The notes below the pieces were generated by a model that ran no database searches, had not been told where the DNA came from, and was given only the letters and a program-made list of their open reading frames with translations. From positions 1 through 14,957 of the forward strand of contig SKTQ01000333.1 in assembly GCA_007122505.1 (NCBI GenBank): a stretch of DNA of 14,957 nucleotides, in the 5' to 3' direction. Every line of letters begins with the position of its first letter. The stretch's first letter is position 1. Origin of the DNA: Bacteroidales bacterium (GTDB lineage Bacteria; Bacteroidota; Bacteroidia; Bacteroidales; UBA7960). Position numbers and translations under genes: made by a program. This document shows, in pieces, positions 1 to 9,138 of the stretch.

Positions 1-370
1 CAACTACATTTTTTTTCCTGAAGGAGTGAAAAGGTACATCAAATATTGCCAGGAAAGCGAAATAGAAACAAACAGACCCTATACCTCGCGTTACATTGGC
101 TCACTGGTGGCCGACTTTCACCGGAACCTCATCAAAGGAGGTATTTTCATGTATCCGGGAACCACCAAACAGCCAAACGGAAAACTTCGTTTGCTCTATG
201 AATGCAGTCCCATCGCTTTCATCGCTGAACAAGCCGGCGGAAAAGCCAGCGACGGATACCGCCGCATCATGGAGATCGAGCCTGAAACATTGCACCAACG
301 ATCACCGTTTTTTGTGGGACCGAAGAGCATGGTGGAAAAGGCGGAAGCCTTTATGAAAGAATACGCATAA
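1..370 (+). CDS. fbp: Class 1 fructose-1,6-bisphosphatase, C-terminal part (5' end outside window)
   Basis: This enzyme hydrolyses fructose 1,6-bisphosphate to fructose 6-phosphate in gluconeogenesis, in the cytoplasm. Only the last ~122 residues are present. The reading frame is open from base 2 with no stop, and the peptide NYIFFPEGVKRYIKYC matches the family upstream of the GTG at 26, so that GTG is an internal valine and not a start. Family hallmarks follow in order: YIGSLVADFHRNLIKGGIFMYP, the segment KLRLLYECSPIAFIAEQAGG, whose Glu is the metal ligand in characterised class 1 enzymes, then ASDG and LHQRSPFFVG near the end. The stop is TAA at 368-370. mfd starts 12 bp later in the same frame, so the two are probably co-transcribed. 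The identification rests on motif recognition of a highly conserved family; substrate specificity is inferred from the family. Confidence 0.95.
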   Translation, partial: NYIFFPEGVKRYIKYCQESEIETNRPYTSRYIGSLVADFHRNLIKGGIFMYPGTTKQPNGKLRLLYECSPIAFIAEQAGGKASDGYRRIMEIEPETLHQRSPFFVGPKSMVEKAEAFMKEYA

Positions 371-382
371 ATCCTACCCGGC

Positions 383-3300
383 GTGTCGCGAACAGAAAAA
401 TTTGTTTCTCTATTTACCAACAGTAAAAGTTTTCGTAATCTGGAAACTTTCATAGGCGAGTCTGACCGCCCCGACGTGGCTTTCGTCAGCGGATTGGCAG
501 GATCGTCGGCAGCCGTGATTGCAGCGGCATCCATACAGAAAACAAAAAAATCTTTTCTGTTTATCCTTTCCAACAAAGAAACAGCCGCGTATTTTTTCAA
601 TGACCTGGAAAATATGCTGGATGAACAGGACAAAAGTTATGAAGCCAGGCACATCTTCTTTTTTCCTTCATCCTATAAAAAGCCACTGCATTCCAAGGAA
701 GAGGATAAGGCCGGTATTCTGCTGCGATCCGAAGTACTAAACCGCTTAAGTGCCGAGGCCGTTAAAACGGTTATTGTTACCTATCCTGAGGCTTTTGCCG
801 AAAAAGTGGTGGCAGGCGATACCCTGAAAAAGAATATCCTGACAGTACGATCCGGGGAAAACCTCAGCGTGGAATTTTTGATGGAGGTATTGATAGAATA
901 TGGTTTTGAACATGTGGATTTTGTGGTGGAACCCGGCCAGTTTTCCGTAAGAGGGGGTATTGTAGATGTATTCTCATTTTCAAATGATTATCCCTTCCGT
1001 ATAGAAATAATGGGCGACCGTACAGAAAGCCTCAGGACCTTTGATACAGAAACACAACTGTCCGTTGCCATTCAGGAAAAGATAAGTATTTTGCCCGACA
1101 TCCGGGCAATGCAGGAAGATGACAGCCAAACGGAGTGCATTCTTGAAGCCATGCCCGGAAACACCATTGTTTGGTCGGAAGACACTGCTTTTAGCGGAGA
1201 GATCATCCGTGCCGGTATTGAGCAAGGCCAATTTCACGAGGGGAACTACATAAGCTATATGGAGTTTTTGTCCGGTTTGCAAAAGCTCCGCCTGATTGAG
1301 TTCCGGCGAAAAATGATCGCCGGGGAAAGCGATATCCACATTCGTTTTTCGCACGGACCCCAGCCAAGCTTCAACAAGCATTTTGAACTGCTGATCAGCA
1401 ATCTGCGCCAAAACACACAAGATGGAATCAGAAACATCATCTTGTATGACAGCCCAAAACAAATCAGAAGGATGGAAAGCATCTTTGAAACCATAACAGA
1501 AGGTGGGGTGGATGATGATTTCCGTCATGAAGGGATGCTGTTAACGCTGCATGAAGGTTTTATTGACCACGACAATGGCATTGCCTGTTATACAGACCAT
1601 CAGATTTTCGACAGGTTTCACCGCTATCGTATCCGCGACAAGTTTGCAGGCAAACAGGTGATGACTGTGAAGGCACTTCAAAACCTCAAACCGGGCGACT
1701 ATGTTACCCATATTGATCATGGCATAGGAATATTCAGCGGTCTTGAAAAAATTGAAGTGATGGGCAGGGTGCAGGAAACGATCCGCCTGGTATATAAAAA
1801 CAATGATATCCTGTATGTAAGCATTCACAGCCTGCATAGGATTTCCAAATACACAGGGAAGGAAGGCACGGTGCCAACGCTTCACAGACTCGGTTCCAAT
1901 TCATGGGCAAAGCTGAAAAACAAAACGAAGTCCAGGGTCAAGGATATTGCCAAGGATCTGATAAACCTGTATGCAAAGCGTAAGGCGCAAAAGGGATTTG
2001 CCTTTTCTCCCGACACCTATCTGCAGCATGAGCTGGAAGCTTCCTTTATTTTTGAAGACACCCCTGACCAGGAAAAAGCCACCACAGCGGTTAAGACAGA
2101 TATGGAGTCGCCAACGCCAATGGACCGGCTTATTTGTGGCGATGTGGGGTTTGGCAAAACAGAAGTGGCCATCAGGGCGGCATTCAAGGCAGTTACCGAT
2201 TCCAAGCAGGTTGCAGTGCTGGTTCCCACAACCATTCTTGCCCTTCAGCATTATTATACCTTTACCGACAGGTTGAAGGATTTCCCCTGTACGGTGGATT
2301 ATATCAGCCGCTTCAGATCAACAACAGAGCGAAAAAAAGCACTCGAAGGGGCAAAGGAAGGGAAGGTGGACATTCTCATCGGAACGCACAGGCTGCTCAG
2401 CAAAGACATTGCTTTCAAAGACCTTGGCTTGTTAATCGTGGATGAAGAACAAAAGTTCGGTGTAGCATCTAAGGAAAAACTTAAACAGCTGCGCATAAAT
2501 GTGGACACACTCACGCTGACGGCTACCCCGATACCACGCACACTTCAGTTTTCTCTCCTGGGGGCACGTGATCTTTCTTTTCTGAACACTCCTCCGCCAA
2601 ACAGGTACCCCATCATTACCGAAGTCCATGTTTTCAATGAAGAACTGATCAGGGAAGCGATTGAGTTTGAGATATCCAGGGGAGGGCAGGTGTTTTTCGT
2701 GCATAACCGCATACAAAACATTCAGGATGTGGCGGCTATCGTGCAAAGGGTTTGCCCGCAAGTGAGTGTGGCGGTTGGTCACGGACAGCTGGAAGGAACA
2801 CAGTTGGAGAAAATCATGGTTGATTTTATTCACGGTGAATATGATGTGCTGGTTTCGACCACGATCATTGAATCTGGGCTTGACATTCCCAATGCCAATA
2901 CAATCATCATCAATAATGCGCATCATTTCGGGCTGAGCGACCTGCATCAGATGCGCGGAAGGGTGGGCCGCACCAACAAAAAAGCTTTTTGCTATCTCCT
3001 GTCGCCGCCCATGAGTGCACTTACCGATGAAGCAAGAAAACGCTTGAAAGCTATTGAAGAATTTTCTGAGTTGGGCAGCGGTTTTAATATTGCCATGCGT
3101 GATCTTGATATTCGTGGTGCCGGAAATCTCCTGGGTGCCGAACAGAGTGGTTTCATTTCAGAGGTGGGCCTTGAAACCTATCACAAAATTCTTGATGAAG
3201 CTGTTGCAGAGCTTAAGGAACAAGAATTCCGGGATGTTTTTCAGGATGAAAGCGCAGAATCACGACTGCAGTCCATTCGCTGTCACCTGGAGACAGATCT

Positions 3301-3730
3301 GGGTTTGATGATTCCAACGGATTATGTGTCGAATCTTGAAGAACGGTTGAACCTTTATAAAGAACTTGACAGCATCACTGACACGGCTAAGCTGGAGGCA
3401 TTCGCGCAAAAAATGACTGATCGCTTTGGTCCGCTGCCCGATGCCGTTAAAGGATTGTTGCATGCCGTCCGTCTCAGAAAGTATGCACAAGAAGCAGGAT
3501 TTGAAAAACTCATTTTAAAGTCAGGCAAGCTGATTGGTTATTTGCCGGGTAGTGAAATGACAGAATACTATGATGGCAAGACTTTCGGAAACATGCTCGA
3601 CTATGCACAGCAGCACCCGCAGCGCATCCGCATCAGGGAGTTAAATGACCAGTTAGCTATTGATATTGAGCAAGTAGAAAACATTGAAGAGGCCTTAGAC
3701 ATCATCTCATCGATTTTATCACCTCGCTGA
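383..3730 (+). CDS. mfd: Transcription-repair coupling factor Mfd
   Basis: Mfd is an ATP-driven DNA translocase that removes RNA polymerase stalled at lesions and recruits UvrA. At 1115 residues it is close to the usual ~1150. In order: a UvrB-homology module with GQFSVRGGIVDVF at residues 185-197; an RNA-polymerase-interacting domain beginning near LKPGDYVTHIDHGIG at 435; the helicase motor with Walker A GDVGFGKT (586-593), DEEQ box (687-690), TATPIPRTL (from 713) and motif VI QMRGRVGR (856-863); and a C-terminal TRCF domain from about residue 970. All motor motifs look intact. The start is a GTG at 383: upstream in frame lie only four codons and then the fbp stop, and no ATG occurs before the conserved N-terminal region. 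No clear Shine-Dalgarno is seen. The last 29 bp overlap the convergent glmM. Confidence 0.97.
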   Translation: MSRTEKFVSLFTNSKSFRNLETFIGESDRPDVAFVSGLAGSSAAVIAAASIQKTKKSFLFILSNKETAAYFFNDLENMLDEQDKSYEARHIFFFPSSYKKPLHSKEEDKAGILLRSEVLNRLSAEAVKTVIVTYPEAFAEKVVAGDTLKKNILTVRSGENLSVEFLMEVLIEYGFEHVDFVVEPGQFSVRGGIVDVFSFSNDYPFRIEIMGDRTESLRTFDTETQLSVAIQEKISILPDIRAMQEDDSQTECILEAMPGNTIVWSEDTAFSGEIIRAGIEQGQFHEGNYISYMEFLSGLQKLRLIEFRRKMIAGESDIHIRFSHGPQPSFNKHFELLISNLRQNTQDGIRNIILYDSPKQIRRMESIFETITEGGVDDDFRHEGMLLTLHEGFIDHDNGIACYTDHQIFDRFHRYRIRDKFAGKQVMTVKALQNLKPGDYVTHIDHGIGIFSGLEKIEVMGRVQETIRLVYKNNDILYVSIHSLHRISKYTGKEGTVPTLHRLGSNSWAKLKNKTKSRVKDIAKDLINLYAKRKAQKGFAFSPDTYLQHELEASFIFEDTPDQEKATTAVKTDMESPTPMDRLICGDVGFGKTEVAIRAAFKAVTDSKQVAVLVPTTILALQHYYTFTDRLKDFPCTVDYISRFRSTTERKKALEGAKEGKVDILIGTHRLLSKDIAFKDLGLLIVDEEQKFGVASKEKLKQLRINVDTLTLTATPIPRTLQFSLLGARDLSFLNTPPPNRYPIITEVHVFNEELIREAIEFEISRGGQVFFVHNRIQNIQDVAAIVQRVCPQVSVAVGHGQLEGTQLEKIMVDFIHGEYDVLVSTTIIESGLDIPNANTIIINNAHHFGLSDLHQMRGRVGRTNKKAFCYLLSPPMSALTDEARKRLKAIEEFSELGSGFNIAMRDLDIRGAGNLLGAEQSGFISEVGLETYHKILDEAVAELKEQEFRDVFQDESAESRLQSIRCHLETDLGLMIPTDYVSNLEERLNLYKELDSITDTAKLEAFAQKMTDRFGPLPDAVKGLLHAVRLRKYAQEAGFEKLILKSGKLIGYLPGSEMTEYYDGKTFGNMLDYAQQHPQRIRIRELNDQLAIDIEQVENIEEALDIISSILSPR

Positions 3731-5099
3731 TGTCGGAATGTATAACCTTTGCCATATTTTCAGCCTTCACCATACTGTCGCTTTCCGTATAAATCCGGAT
3801 GATGGGTTCTGTATTTGAAGCACGCAAATGCACCCACTGATTGTCAAACCAAATCTTCAGCCCATCAATGGTTTCCTGTGGCTGTTTTTCGTATTTCCTG
3901 GCCAGCTCACCAATGATGCTTGAGATATCAACCCCTTCCGGGAGTTCAATTTTATTTTTGGAGATATGATATTGCGGGAAGGTTTTTTTCAGGCGGCTTG
4001 CAGAAATCCCACGGAGTGCCAATACGGACAGAAAGAGGGCAATACCGGCCAGGGCGTCTCTTCCATAATGCAGGTCAGGATAGATTACTCCGCCATTTCC
4101 CTCTCCACCGATGACGGCGCGGTGCTTTTTCATAGCTTCCACAACGTGTGCCTCACCAACAGCTGAATAGAAATGTAAGCCGCCGTATTTTGCAGTCACT
4201 TCTGCCAGGGCCTGACTGGATGACTGGTTGCTGACGGTATTGCCGGGAGTTTTTGACAGCACATAATCTGCCACCGCTACCAACGTGTATTCTTCTCCAA
4301 ACATATCACCATTTTCACACACCATAGCCAACCGGTCAACATCCGGATCAACAGCTATACCAAGATGCGCATTGCTGTTTTCAACTTCGGATGACAATTT
4401 ATAGAGGTGTTCGGGTAAGGGCTCAGGATTGTGCTGAAAAAGACCTGTGGGCTCACAATACAGTTCTGAAATTTTTTGTACACCTAAGGCCCTGAGCAAA
4501 GCCGGAACGGCAATCCCTCCCGATGAATTGATCCCATCAACAACGATATGGAAATTTGCAGCAGCTATCGCGTCCGTATCAACCAGCGGCAAATTCCTGA
4601 TCATATCAATATGTCTTTCAAGCATTTTTTCATCGGAAATGTAACGGCCAAGCAGGTCTGATGAAACAAAAGAAAAAGTCTGGGGTTCAGCAAACACTTG
4701 CATGGCCTTCCCTTCCTCTTTGGTCATAAACTCACCCTTTTCATTGAGCAGTTTGAGTGCGTTCCAGTTTTTGGGATTATGGCTGGCCGTTATCACAATG
4801 CCTCCATGGCTTTGATGATATTTTACCCCCATTTCTACAGTGGGCGTTGTTGACAGTCCCAGGTCTATCACATCTATACCCATGGCTTGTAATGTTGATG
4901 TCACGATTTGTGCGATCACAGGACCGGATATTCTGGCATCCCTGCCGATGACAACCTTCAGGCGGGTGTCCGGATTTCTGTTTTTCAGCCACATGCCATA
5001 AGCACCGGCAAATGTCATCACATCAACCGGCGACAGTCCCTCCCCCGGCCGCCCGCCTATTGTGCCCCTGATTCCCGAAATTGATTGGATCAATACCAT
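3702..5099 (-). CDS. glmM: Phosphoglucosamine mutase family phosphohexomutase (GlmM)
   Basis: An alpha-D-phosphohexomutase of 465 residues, probably converting glucosamine 6-phosphate to glucosamine 1-phosphate for UDP-GlcNAc synthesis. Four family sites are visible: the catalytic phosphoserine S106 in TASHNP (104-109), the metal-binding loop DPDVDR (251-256), the sugar-binding loop GGEGNGG (331-337) and the phosphate-binding loop RASNTEP (426-432). The N-terminal IQSISGIRGTIGG is also typical. The sugar loop is GEGNGG, as I recall from Bacteroidota and archaeal enzymes, rather than GEQSGH of Escherichia coli GlmM; a dual phosphoglucomutase/phosphomannomutase activity therefore cannot be excluded. 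The start ATG at 5099-5097 has no Shine-Dalgarno. The gene is divergent from tamL and convergent with mfd, ending inside the mfd coding region. Confidence 0.9.
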   Translation of the reverse strand: MVLIQSISGIRGTIGGRPGEGLSPVDVMTFAGAYGMWLKNRNPDTRLKVVIGRDARISGPVIAQIVTSTLQAMGIDVIDLGLSTTPTVEMGVKYHQSHGGIVITASHNPKNWNALKLLNEKGEFMTKEEGKAMQVFAEPQTFSFVSSDLLGRYISDEKMLERHIDMIRNLPLVDTDAIAAANFHIVVDGINSSGGIAVPALLRALGVQKISELYCEPTGLFQHNPEPLPEHLYKLSSEVENSNAHLGIAVDPDVDRLAMVCENGDMFGEEYTLVAVADYVLSKTPGNTVSNQSSSQALAEVTAKYGGLHFYSAVGEAHVVEAMKKHRAVIGGEGNGGVIYPDLHYGRDALAGIALFLSVLALRGISASRLKKTFPQYHISKNKIELPEGVDISSIIGELARKYEKQPQETIDGLKIWFDNQWVHLRASNTEPIIRIYTESDSMVKAENMAKVIHSDISEVIKSMR

Positions 5100-5122
5100 T
5101 CGTTAGCATTATTAAACTCCGG

Positions 5123-5131
5123 GTAAAGATA
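5123..5131 (-). promoter_or_regulatory. Possible -7 element upstream of glmM
   Basis: On the minus strand the bases read TATCTTTAC, one mismatch from the Bacteroidota -7 consensus TAnnTTTGC, 24 bp upstream of the glmM start. An overlapping alternative, AACATTTG, lies a few bases further up. No convincing -33 TTTG is seen at the right distance, so this is only a candidate. Confidence 0.3.
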
Positions 5132-5203
5132 CAAATGTTATACAGAACCGATCGAGACTACCGGTTTATTTTTCAAACATCCCACAGATTCTCCAACATT
5201 CAT

Positions 5204-5212
5204 TAACTTTGC
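5204..5212 (+). promoter_or_regulatory. Promoter -7 element of tamL
   Basis: TAACTTTGC matches the Bacteroidota -7 consensus TAnnTTTGC exactly and lies 50 bp before the GTG at 5263, leaving a leader of about 45 nt. The -33 element is not obvious. The TTG at 5209-5211 lies inside this box, which argues against translation starting there. Confidence 0.6.
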
Positions 5213-5262
5213 AGGTTACAAAAACATTATTCATTCAGGCAATCCTGACATTTATCAATCCG

Positions 5263-7611
5263 GTGAATCTGCAGAAGCGTTTTTTTTTATTGTTGCTTAC
5301 GGGAATCAGTCTTTCATTCGCATCATGCATGCCCGGCCGACATATTCCGGAAGACCGGCATCTATTAAATCGCAACCGCATCGTAATTGAAGATGAAGCA
5401 GATGCAGACCCCCATCAATTGAGAAACTTTATCCGGCAAAATCCCAATCGTCGCATCCTTGGTTTTTACCGTTTCCATCTCCGAACCTACCTGTGGGCAA
5501 GCAAAAGAGATGAAACCAGATTCAGACTTTGGTTGAAAAACAATATAGGAGAACCACCTGTGCTCTTTGACCCTTCAATGGCCGAGCTTACTACCACGCA
5601 GTTCGAAATGTACATGAACAACAGGGGGTATTTCAATGCGGAAGCATCCTTTGATGTATCTTACAGAAGGAAAAAAGCAAATGTGACCTATACGGTTCAA
5701 GGCAACCAGCCCTATACCATCAGGCAGATATATTATACTATTCCGGATGATTATCTGGCCGGCTTTATTTATGCAGATACAGTAAATTCATTGATTATCA
5801 GGGGCCAAAGATACGACACCGGCACCCTGCAAAATGAACGGCAACGCCTGACCAGGCATCTGAGGGAGGAAGGTTTTTTTAACTTTTCCCGTGATTTCAT
5901 CAACTTCCGGGTGGATAGTACGCTGAATCAAAAACAAGCGGATATTGAAATTTTGGTCAGCAATCCATTTATCAGACCCGCTACCCGCAACGATACGGTT
6001 GTAACACTTCCACATACCCGATTTAAGATCAACAATATTTATGTTTATCCGGAATACTCAAGGTTAAACCCGGGGCAGCATTTTGCAGATACCACGGTAA
6101 TTCGCTCAAGGCGGGATAATGACAAAGCCTATGTATTTCTGCACAATGGCCCCATGGCCATTCGGCCAAGAACAATTATTGACAATATTTTACTGCAGCC
6201 GGGTGAATATTACAGCCTAAGCCAGCAGGAGCAAACACACCATGCACTTGCAGGGTTGCGAAATTTTCGTTTTGTAAACCTACAGTTTAATGAAGTTGAA
6301 CATCCGGATTACCCACAAAGCGATACCTTAAAACTCATGAATGCAAAACTCCAGCTAACCAGATCAGCAGCCAATGCTTTCAGCATAGAAGCTGAAGGAC
6401 TCAACACTGCCGGTAACCTTGGTATAGCAGGAAACTTTCTCTATCAAAACCGAAATATTCTGGGAGGTGCTGAAATATTTAATCTCAGACTCAAAGGTGC
6501 CCTTGAAGTATCGGGCGAATCATCTGATGTCCAGATATTCGGTCGTTTACCTTTCAACACAGGAGAAATAGGGGCCGATGTTTCGATCGATATTCCAAAA
6601 TTGATCGCACCTGTCCAGCCCGAGCGCCTGTCACAGGTCAAAAGACCCAAAACAACCATTCTGACAGGTATTAACTACAGGCAACGACCGGATTATACCC
6701 GCTATATCATCAATTTCAGTTACGGATACCGTTGGAATCCCGACCCAAGAAGCCAGCATCAGTTCACCCCCCTGGAAATCAGTTCCATTAAAATCTTCAA
6801 TGACTCCATTCTGCAGTCAAGGATACCCGAAGACAATCCATTGATTCTTAGCCGATACAGAGATCACCTGATTGGCGGGATGCAGTACAATTATACACAC
6901 ACTACCCAACAAATAGACAGAAAGGTGAATTTTATCTATCTCCGGAGCAATTTGGAGCTGGCCGGCAATATAATGTATCTGCTGGCAGACAGATTGAGTT
7001 TTCCCAAAAATGAAGATAATAACTATACCATAGGAGAAATTCCGTTTGCCCAGTTTGTAAAGGCGGATGCTGACTTTAGATATTACCATATTGTTGATGA
7101 AAACAATACCATTGCTTTCAGGGTTATGGGAGGGTTGGGAGTCCCATACGGTAACAGCGAAGTAATGCCATTTATAAAAAGCTATTATGGAGGGGGTGCC
7201 AATAGCGTCAGGGCATGGAGTATATATAATCTCGGCCCGGGTGGTTACCAGGATCCGGATGCATTGCGTTTCGACAAATATGGCGACATTAAGCTGGAAG
7301 CCAATGTTGAGTACCGGTTTCCCCTTTATCGTTACTGGCACGGTGCCCTCTTTGCCGATGCCGGGAACGTTTGGTTTTTGGGCAAAAATGACCAGTTTCC
7401 GCTTGGTGATTTTTCCATAAACCGATTTTACAAAGAAATAGCCGTGGGGGCAGGTCTTGGAGTCCGTTTGGACTTTAACTTCTTTTTGGTCAGATTAGAT
7501 GCTGCTTTCCGCCTGAGAGATCCGGCACTACCTCCGGGTGAAAGATGGATGACGGTGATGCCCGGCTTCAGCAAGTGGAATTTCAACCTGGGAATTGGTT
7601 ATCCATTCTAA
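5263..7611 (+). CDS. tamL: TamL, Omp85/BamA-family outer-membrane assembly lipoprotein
   Basis: A 782-residue protein with a lipoprotein signal peptide, periplasmic POTRA-type repeats and a C-terminal outer-membrane beta-barrel. TamL is the Bacteroidota lipid-anchored counterpart of TamA and is thought to work with TamB in inserting outer-membrane proteins. From GTG 5263 the N terminus is NLQKRFFLLLLTGISLSFAS followed by Cys22, the likely lipidated residue. Next come the family's opening (IPEDRHLLNRNRI) and FIRQNPNRRILGFYRFHL. The barrel carries GGGANSVRAW (643-652), equivalent to the VRGF loop-6 motif of BamA, with R650 the conserved arginine, and ends in an aromatic residue (GIGYPF). The frame is open back to a TTG at 5209, but that codon sits inside the -7 box, so 5263 is preferred. 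The helicase gene starts 4 bp after the stop. No tamB is in the window. Confidence 0.88.
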   Translation: MNLQKRFFLLLLTGISLSFASCMPGRHIPEDRHLLNRNRIVIEDEADADPHQLRNFIRQNPNRRILGFYRFHLRTYLWASKRDETRFRLWLKNNIGEPPVLFDPSMAELTTTQFEMYMNNRGYFNAEASFDVSYRRKKANVTYTVQGNQPYTIRQIYYTIPDDYLAGFIYADTVNSLIIRGQRYDTGTLQNERQRLTRHLREEGFFNFSRDFINFRVDSTLNQKQADIEILVSNPFIRPATRNDTVVTLPHTRFKINNIYVYPEYSRLNPGQHFADTTVIRSRRDNDKAYVFLHNGPMAIRPRTIIDNILLQPGEYYSLSQQEQTHHALAGLRNFRFVNLQFNEVEHPDYPQSDTLKLMNAKLQLTRSAANAFSIEAEGLNTAGNLGIAGNFLYQNRNILGGAEIFNLRLKGALEVSGESSDVQIFGRLPFNTGEIGADVSIDIPKLIAPVQPERLSQVKRPKTTILTGINYRQRPDYTRYIINFSYGYRWNPDPRSQHQFTPLEISSIKIFNDSILQSRIPEDNPLILSRYRDHLIGGMQYNYTHTTQQIDRKVNFIYLRSNLELAGNIMYLLADRLSFPKNEDNNYTIGEIPFAQFVKADADFRYYHIVDENNTIAFRVMGGLGVPYGNSEVMPFIKSYYGGGANSVRAWSIYNLGPGGYQDPDALRFDKYGDIKLEANVEYRFPLYRYWHGALFADAGNVWFLGKNDQFPLGDFSINRFYKEIAVGAGLGVRLDFNFFLVRLDAAFRLRDPALPPGERWMTVMPGFSKWNFNLGIGYPF

Positions 7612-7615
7612 TGCT

Positions 7616-9055
7616 ATGTTTTCAGAAACAAACACCTTTGACCGGATAAGGAAACTCTTTCCCTATAAGCCTACGAGTGATCAGGAAATGGTGATCAGTA
7701 AGCTGGCAAAATTCCTTGTTGCCAATGAGCCCGGTGATTTATTTCTGCTCAAAGGTTACGCCGGTACTGGTAAAACCACCATCGTCAGCAGCCTGGTAAG
7801 AATGCTGCCCGAAATACAAGCACGGGCAGTTTTGCTGGCACCAACCGGCAGGGCTGCAAAAGTACTTAGCGGTTATGCCGGTAGCCCTGCCTATACCATC
7901 CATAAAAACATTTACCGAATGCAGGCATCGGCAGATGGTACGTTCATGTTAAAACTGCAGAAAAACAAACATGCCAACACCGTATTCATTGTGGATGAAG
8001 CATCCATGATCCCTTGGGAAACAGCAAGCCAAGCCGGATTATTCAGCAGTACCAACCTGCTGGATGACCTCCTTGAATATGTCTACAGCGGAAAAAACTG
8101 CTGCATGATTTTTGTCGGTGACTCTGCACAGCTTCCACCCGTTATGGCAAATGAAAGTCCGGCACTGAACAAGGCATTTCTCGAAAAACGTTACGGACTC
8201 CAAATCATTGAAATTGAAATGCGCGAAGTGGTAAGGCAGGCTATTGACAGCGGAATCCTTTATAATGCCACATTGGTAAGAAATATGCTGCAGGAAAAAA
8301 ATGCCGGATACCCAAAACTGAGTCTGGAAGGATTCACCGATGTGATCAGGGTGCAGGGACAGGAAGCTGCCGATGAAGTGGAAAACGCATACCTTGACCA
8401 TGGAAGAGAGCATGCACTGATGATCTGCAGGTCAAATAAGAAAGCAAATATGTTCAACAAGCACATCAGGCAAAGGGTGCTATATATGGAAGAAGAAATC
8501 AATGCGGGAGACCTGCTTATGGTTGTCAAAAACAACTACTACTGGCTTCCCGATGATTCAGAGGCGGGATTTATTGCCAATGGCGATATCGTCGAACTCA
8601 AGCGAATACAAAGGCTTGAAGAAATCTATGGATTCCGGTTCGCAGATGTAACTCTTCGTTTAACAGATTATCCGGATATGCCTGACCTCGATGCAAAACT
8701 GCTCCTTGACACACTGGACTCGGATGGACCATCTCTTTCCTCCCCGGATTACAAGCGGTTATTTGAATCGGTCGCCGAAGACTACCAAAACATCCCCAAT
8801 AAAAGAACAAGGATGTCTGCCATACGGCGCAATCCCTGGTTAAATGCGCTCCAGGTTAAGTATGCTTATGCCATGACCTGCCACAAGGCACAGGGCGGAC
8901 AATGGATGCATGTGTTTGTGGAAATGGGTTACCTGCGTGACAAAACACCCGACAAAGAGTATTTAAGATGGCTATATACCGCTATGACCAGGGCAACAAA
9001 AAAACTGTTTTTTTTGAATTTTACCGATGACTTTTTCCTGCGGCCATCGCCCTGA
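7616..9055 (+). CDS. RecD/Dda-like superfamily 1 DNA helicase (AAA family ATPase)
   Basis: A 479-residue superfamily 1B helicase, expected to unwind DNA 5' to 3' using ATP. Motifs seen: a Q-motif-like FPYKPTSDQEMVI near the start, Walker A GYAGTGKTT (47-55), APTGRAAK (motif Ia), Walker B DEAS (127-130), motif III GDSAQLPPV (168-176), motif V CHKAQGGQW (422-430) and motif VI TAMTRA (455-460). The last two belong to the UvrD_C_2 domain. An SH3-like insert is suggested around INAGDLLMVVKNNYYWLP. It lacks the long N-terminal region of RecD2 and stands alone without recB or recC. The ATG at 7616, 4 bp after the tamL stop, aligns best with the family; a TTG at 7595 inside tamL is unlikely, and the ATG in TAATG at 7611 is out of frame. 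It is probably co-transcribed with tamL. Its precise repair role is unknown. Confidence 0.88.
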   Translation: MFSETNTFDRIRKLFPYKPTSDQEMVISKLAKFLVANEPGDLFLLKGYAGTGKTTIVSSLVRMLPEIQARAVLLAPTGRAAKVLSGYAGSPAYTIHKNIYRMQASADGTFMLKLQKNKHANTVFIVDEASMIPWETASQAGLFSSTNLLDDLLEYVYSGKNCCMIFVGDSAQLPPVMANESPALNKAFLEKRYGLQIIEIEMREVVRQAIDSGILYNATLVRNMLQEKNAGYPKLSLEGFTDVIRVQGQEAADEVENAYLDHGREHALMICRSNKKANMFNKHIRQRVLYMEEEINAGDLLMVVKNNYYWLPDDSEAGFIANGDIVELKRIQRLEEIYGFRFADVTLRLTDYPDMPDLDAKLLLDTLDSDGPSLSSPDYKRLFESVAEDYQNIPNKRTRMSAIRRNPWLNALQVKYAYAMTCHKAQGGQWMHVFVEMGYLRDKTPDKEYLRWLYTAMTRATKKLFFLNFTDDFFLRPSP

Positions 9056-9138
9056 CCAAGTCAACAAATTGAAGGTTTCAAAAGAAGAATTTAAGACTTT
9101 TTACTAAATAAAACACCCTCTGTTTCTGTCAGAATGCT

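Noticed and set aside
101..633. Minus-strand open frames of 65 and 145 codons across the fbp end and mfd start
   Set aside because: They lie antisense to two strongly conserved genes and their translations show no recognisable domain.
980..2947. Several minus-strand and shifted plus-strand frames of 70-182 codons inside mfd
   Set aside because: mfd motifs run continuously through this region, and the alternative frames lack start context or family features; they are shadows.
5209..5262. TTG 5209 as the tamL start
   Set aside because: The codon lies within the -7 box TAACTTTGC and would put 18 residues in front of a clean lipoprotein signal peptide.
7595..7615. TTG 7595 as the helicase start, and ATG 7611 in TAATG
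   Set aside because: TTG 7595 lies within tamL and adds residues unlike the family; ATG 7611 is out of frame with the helicase.
9056..9138. Terminator after the helicase gene
   Set aside because: Only a weak TTGAA-GGT-TTCAA hairpin and a distant AGTC/GACT pairing before TTTTT are present; neither is strong enough to call.
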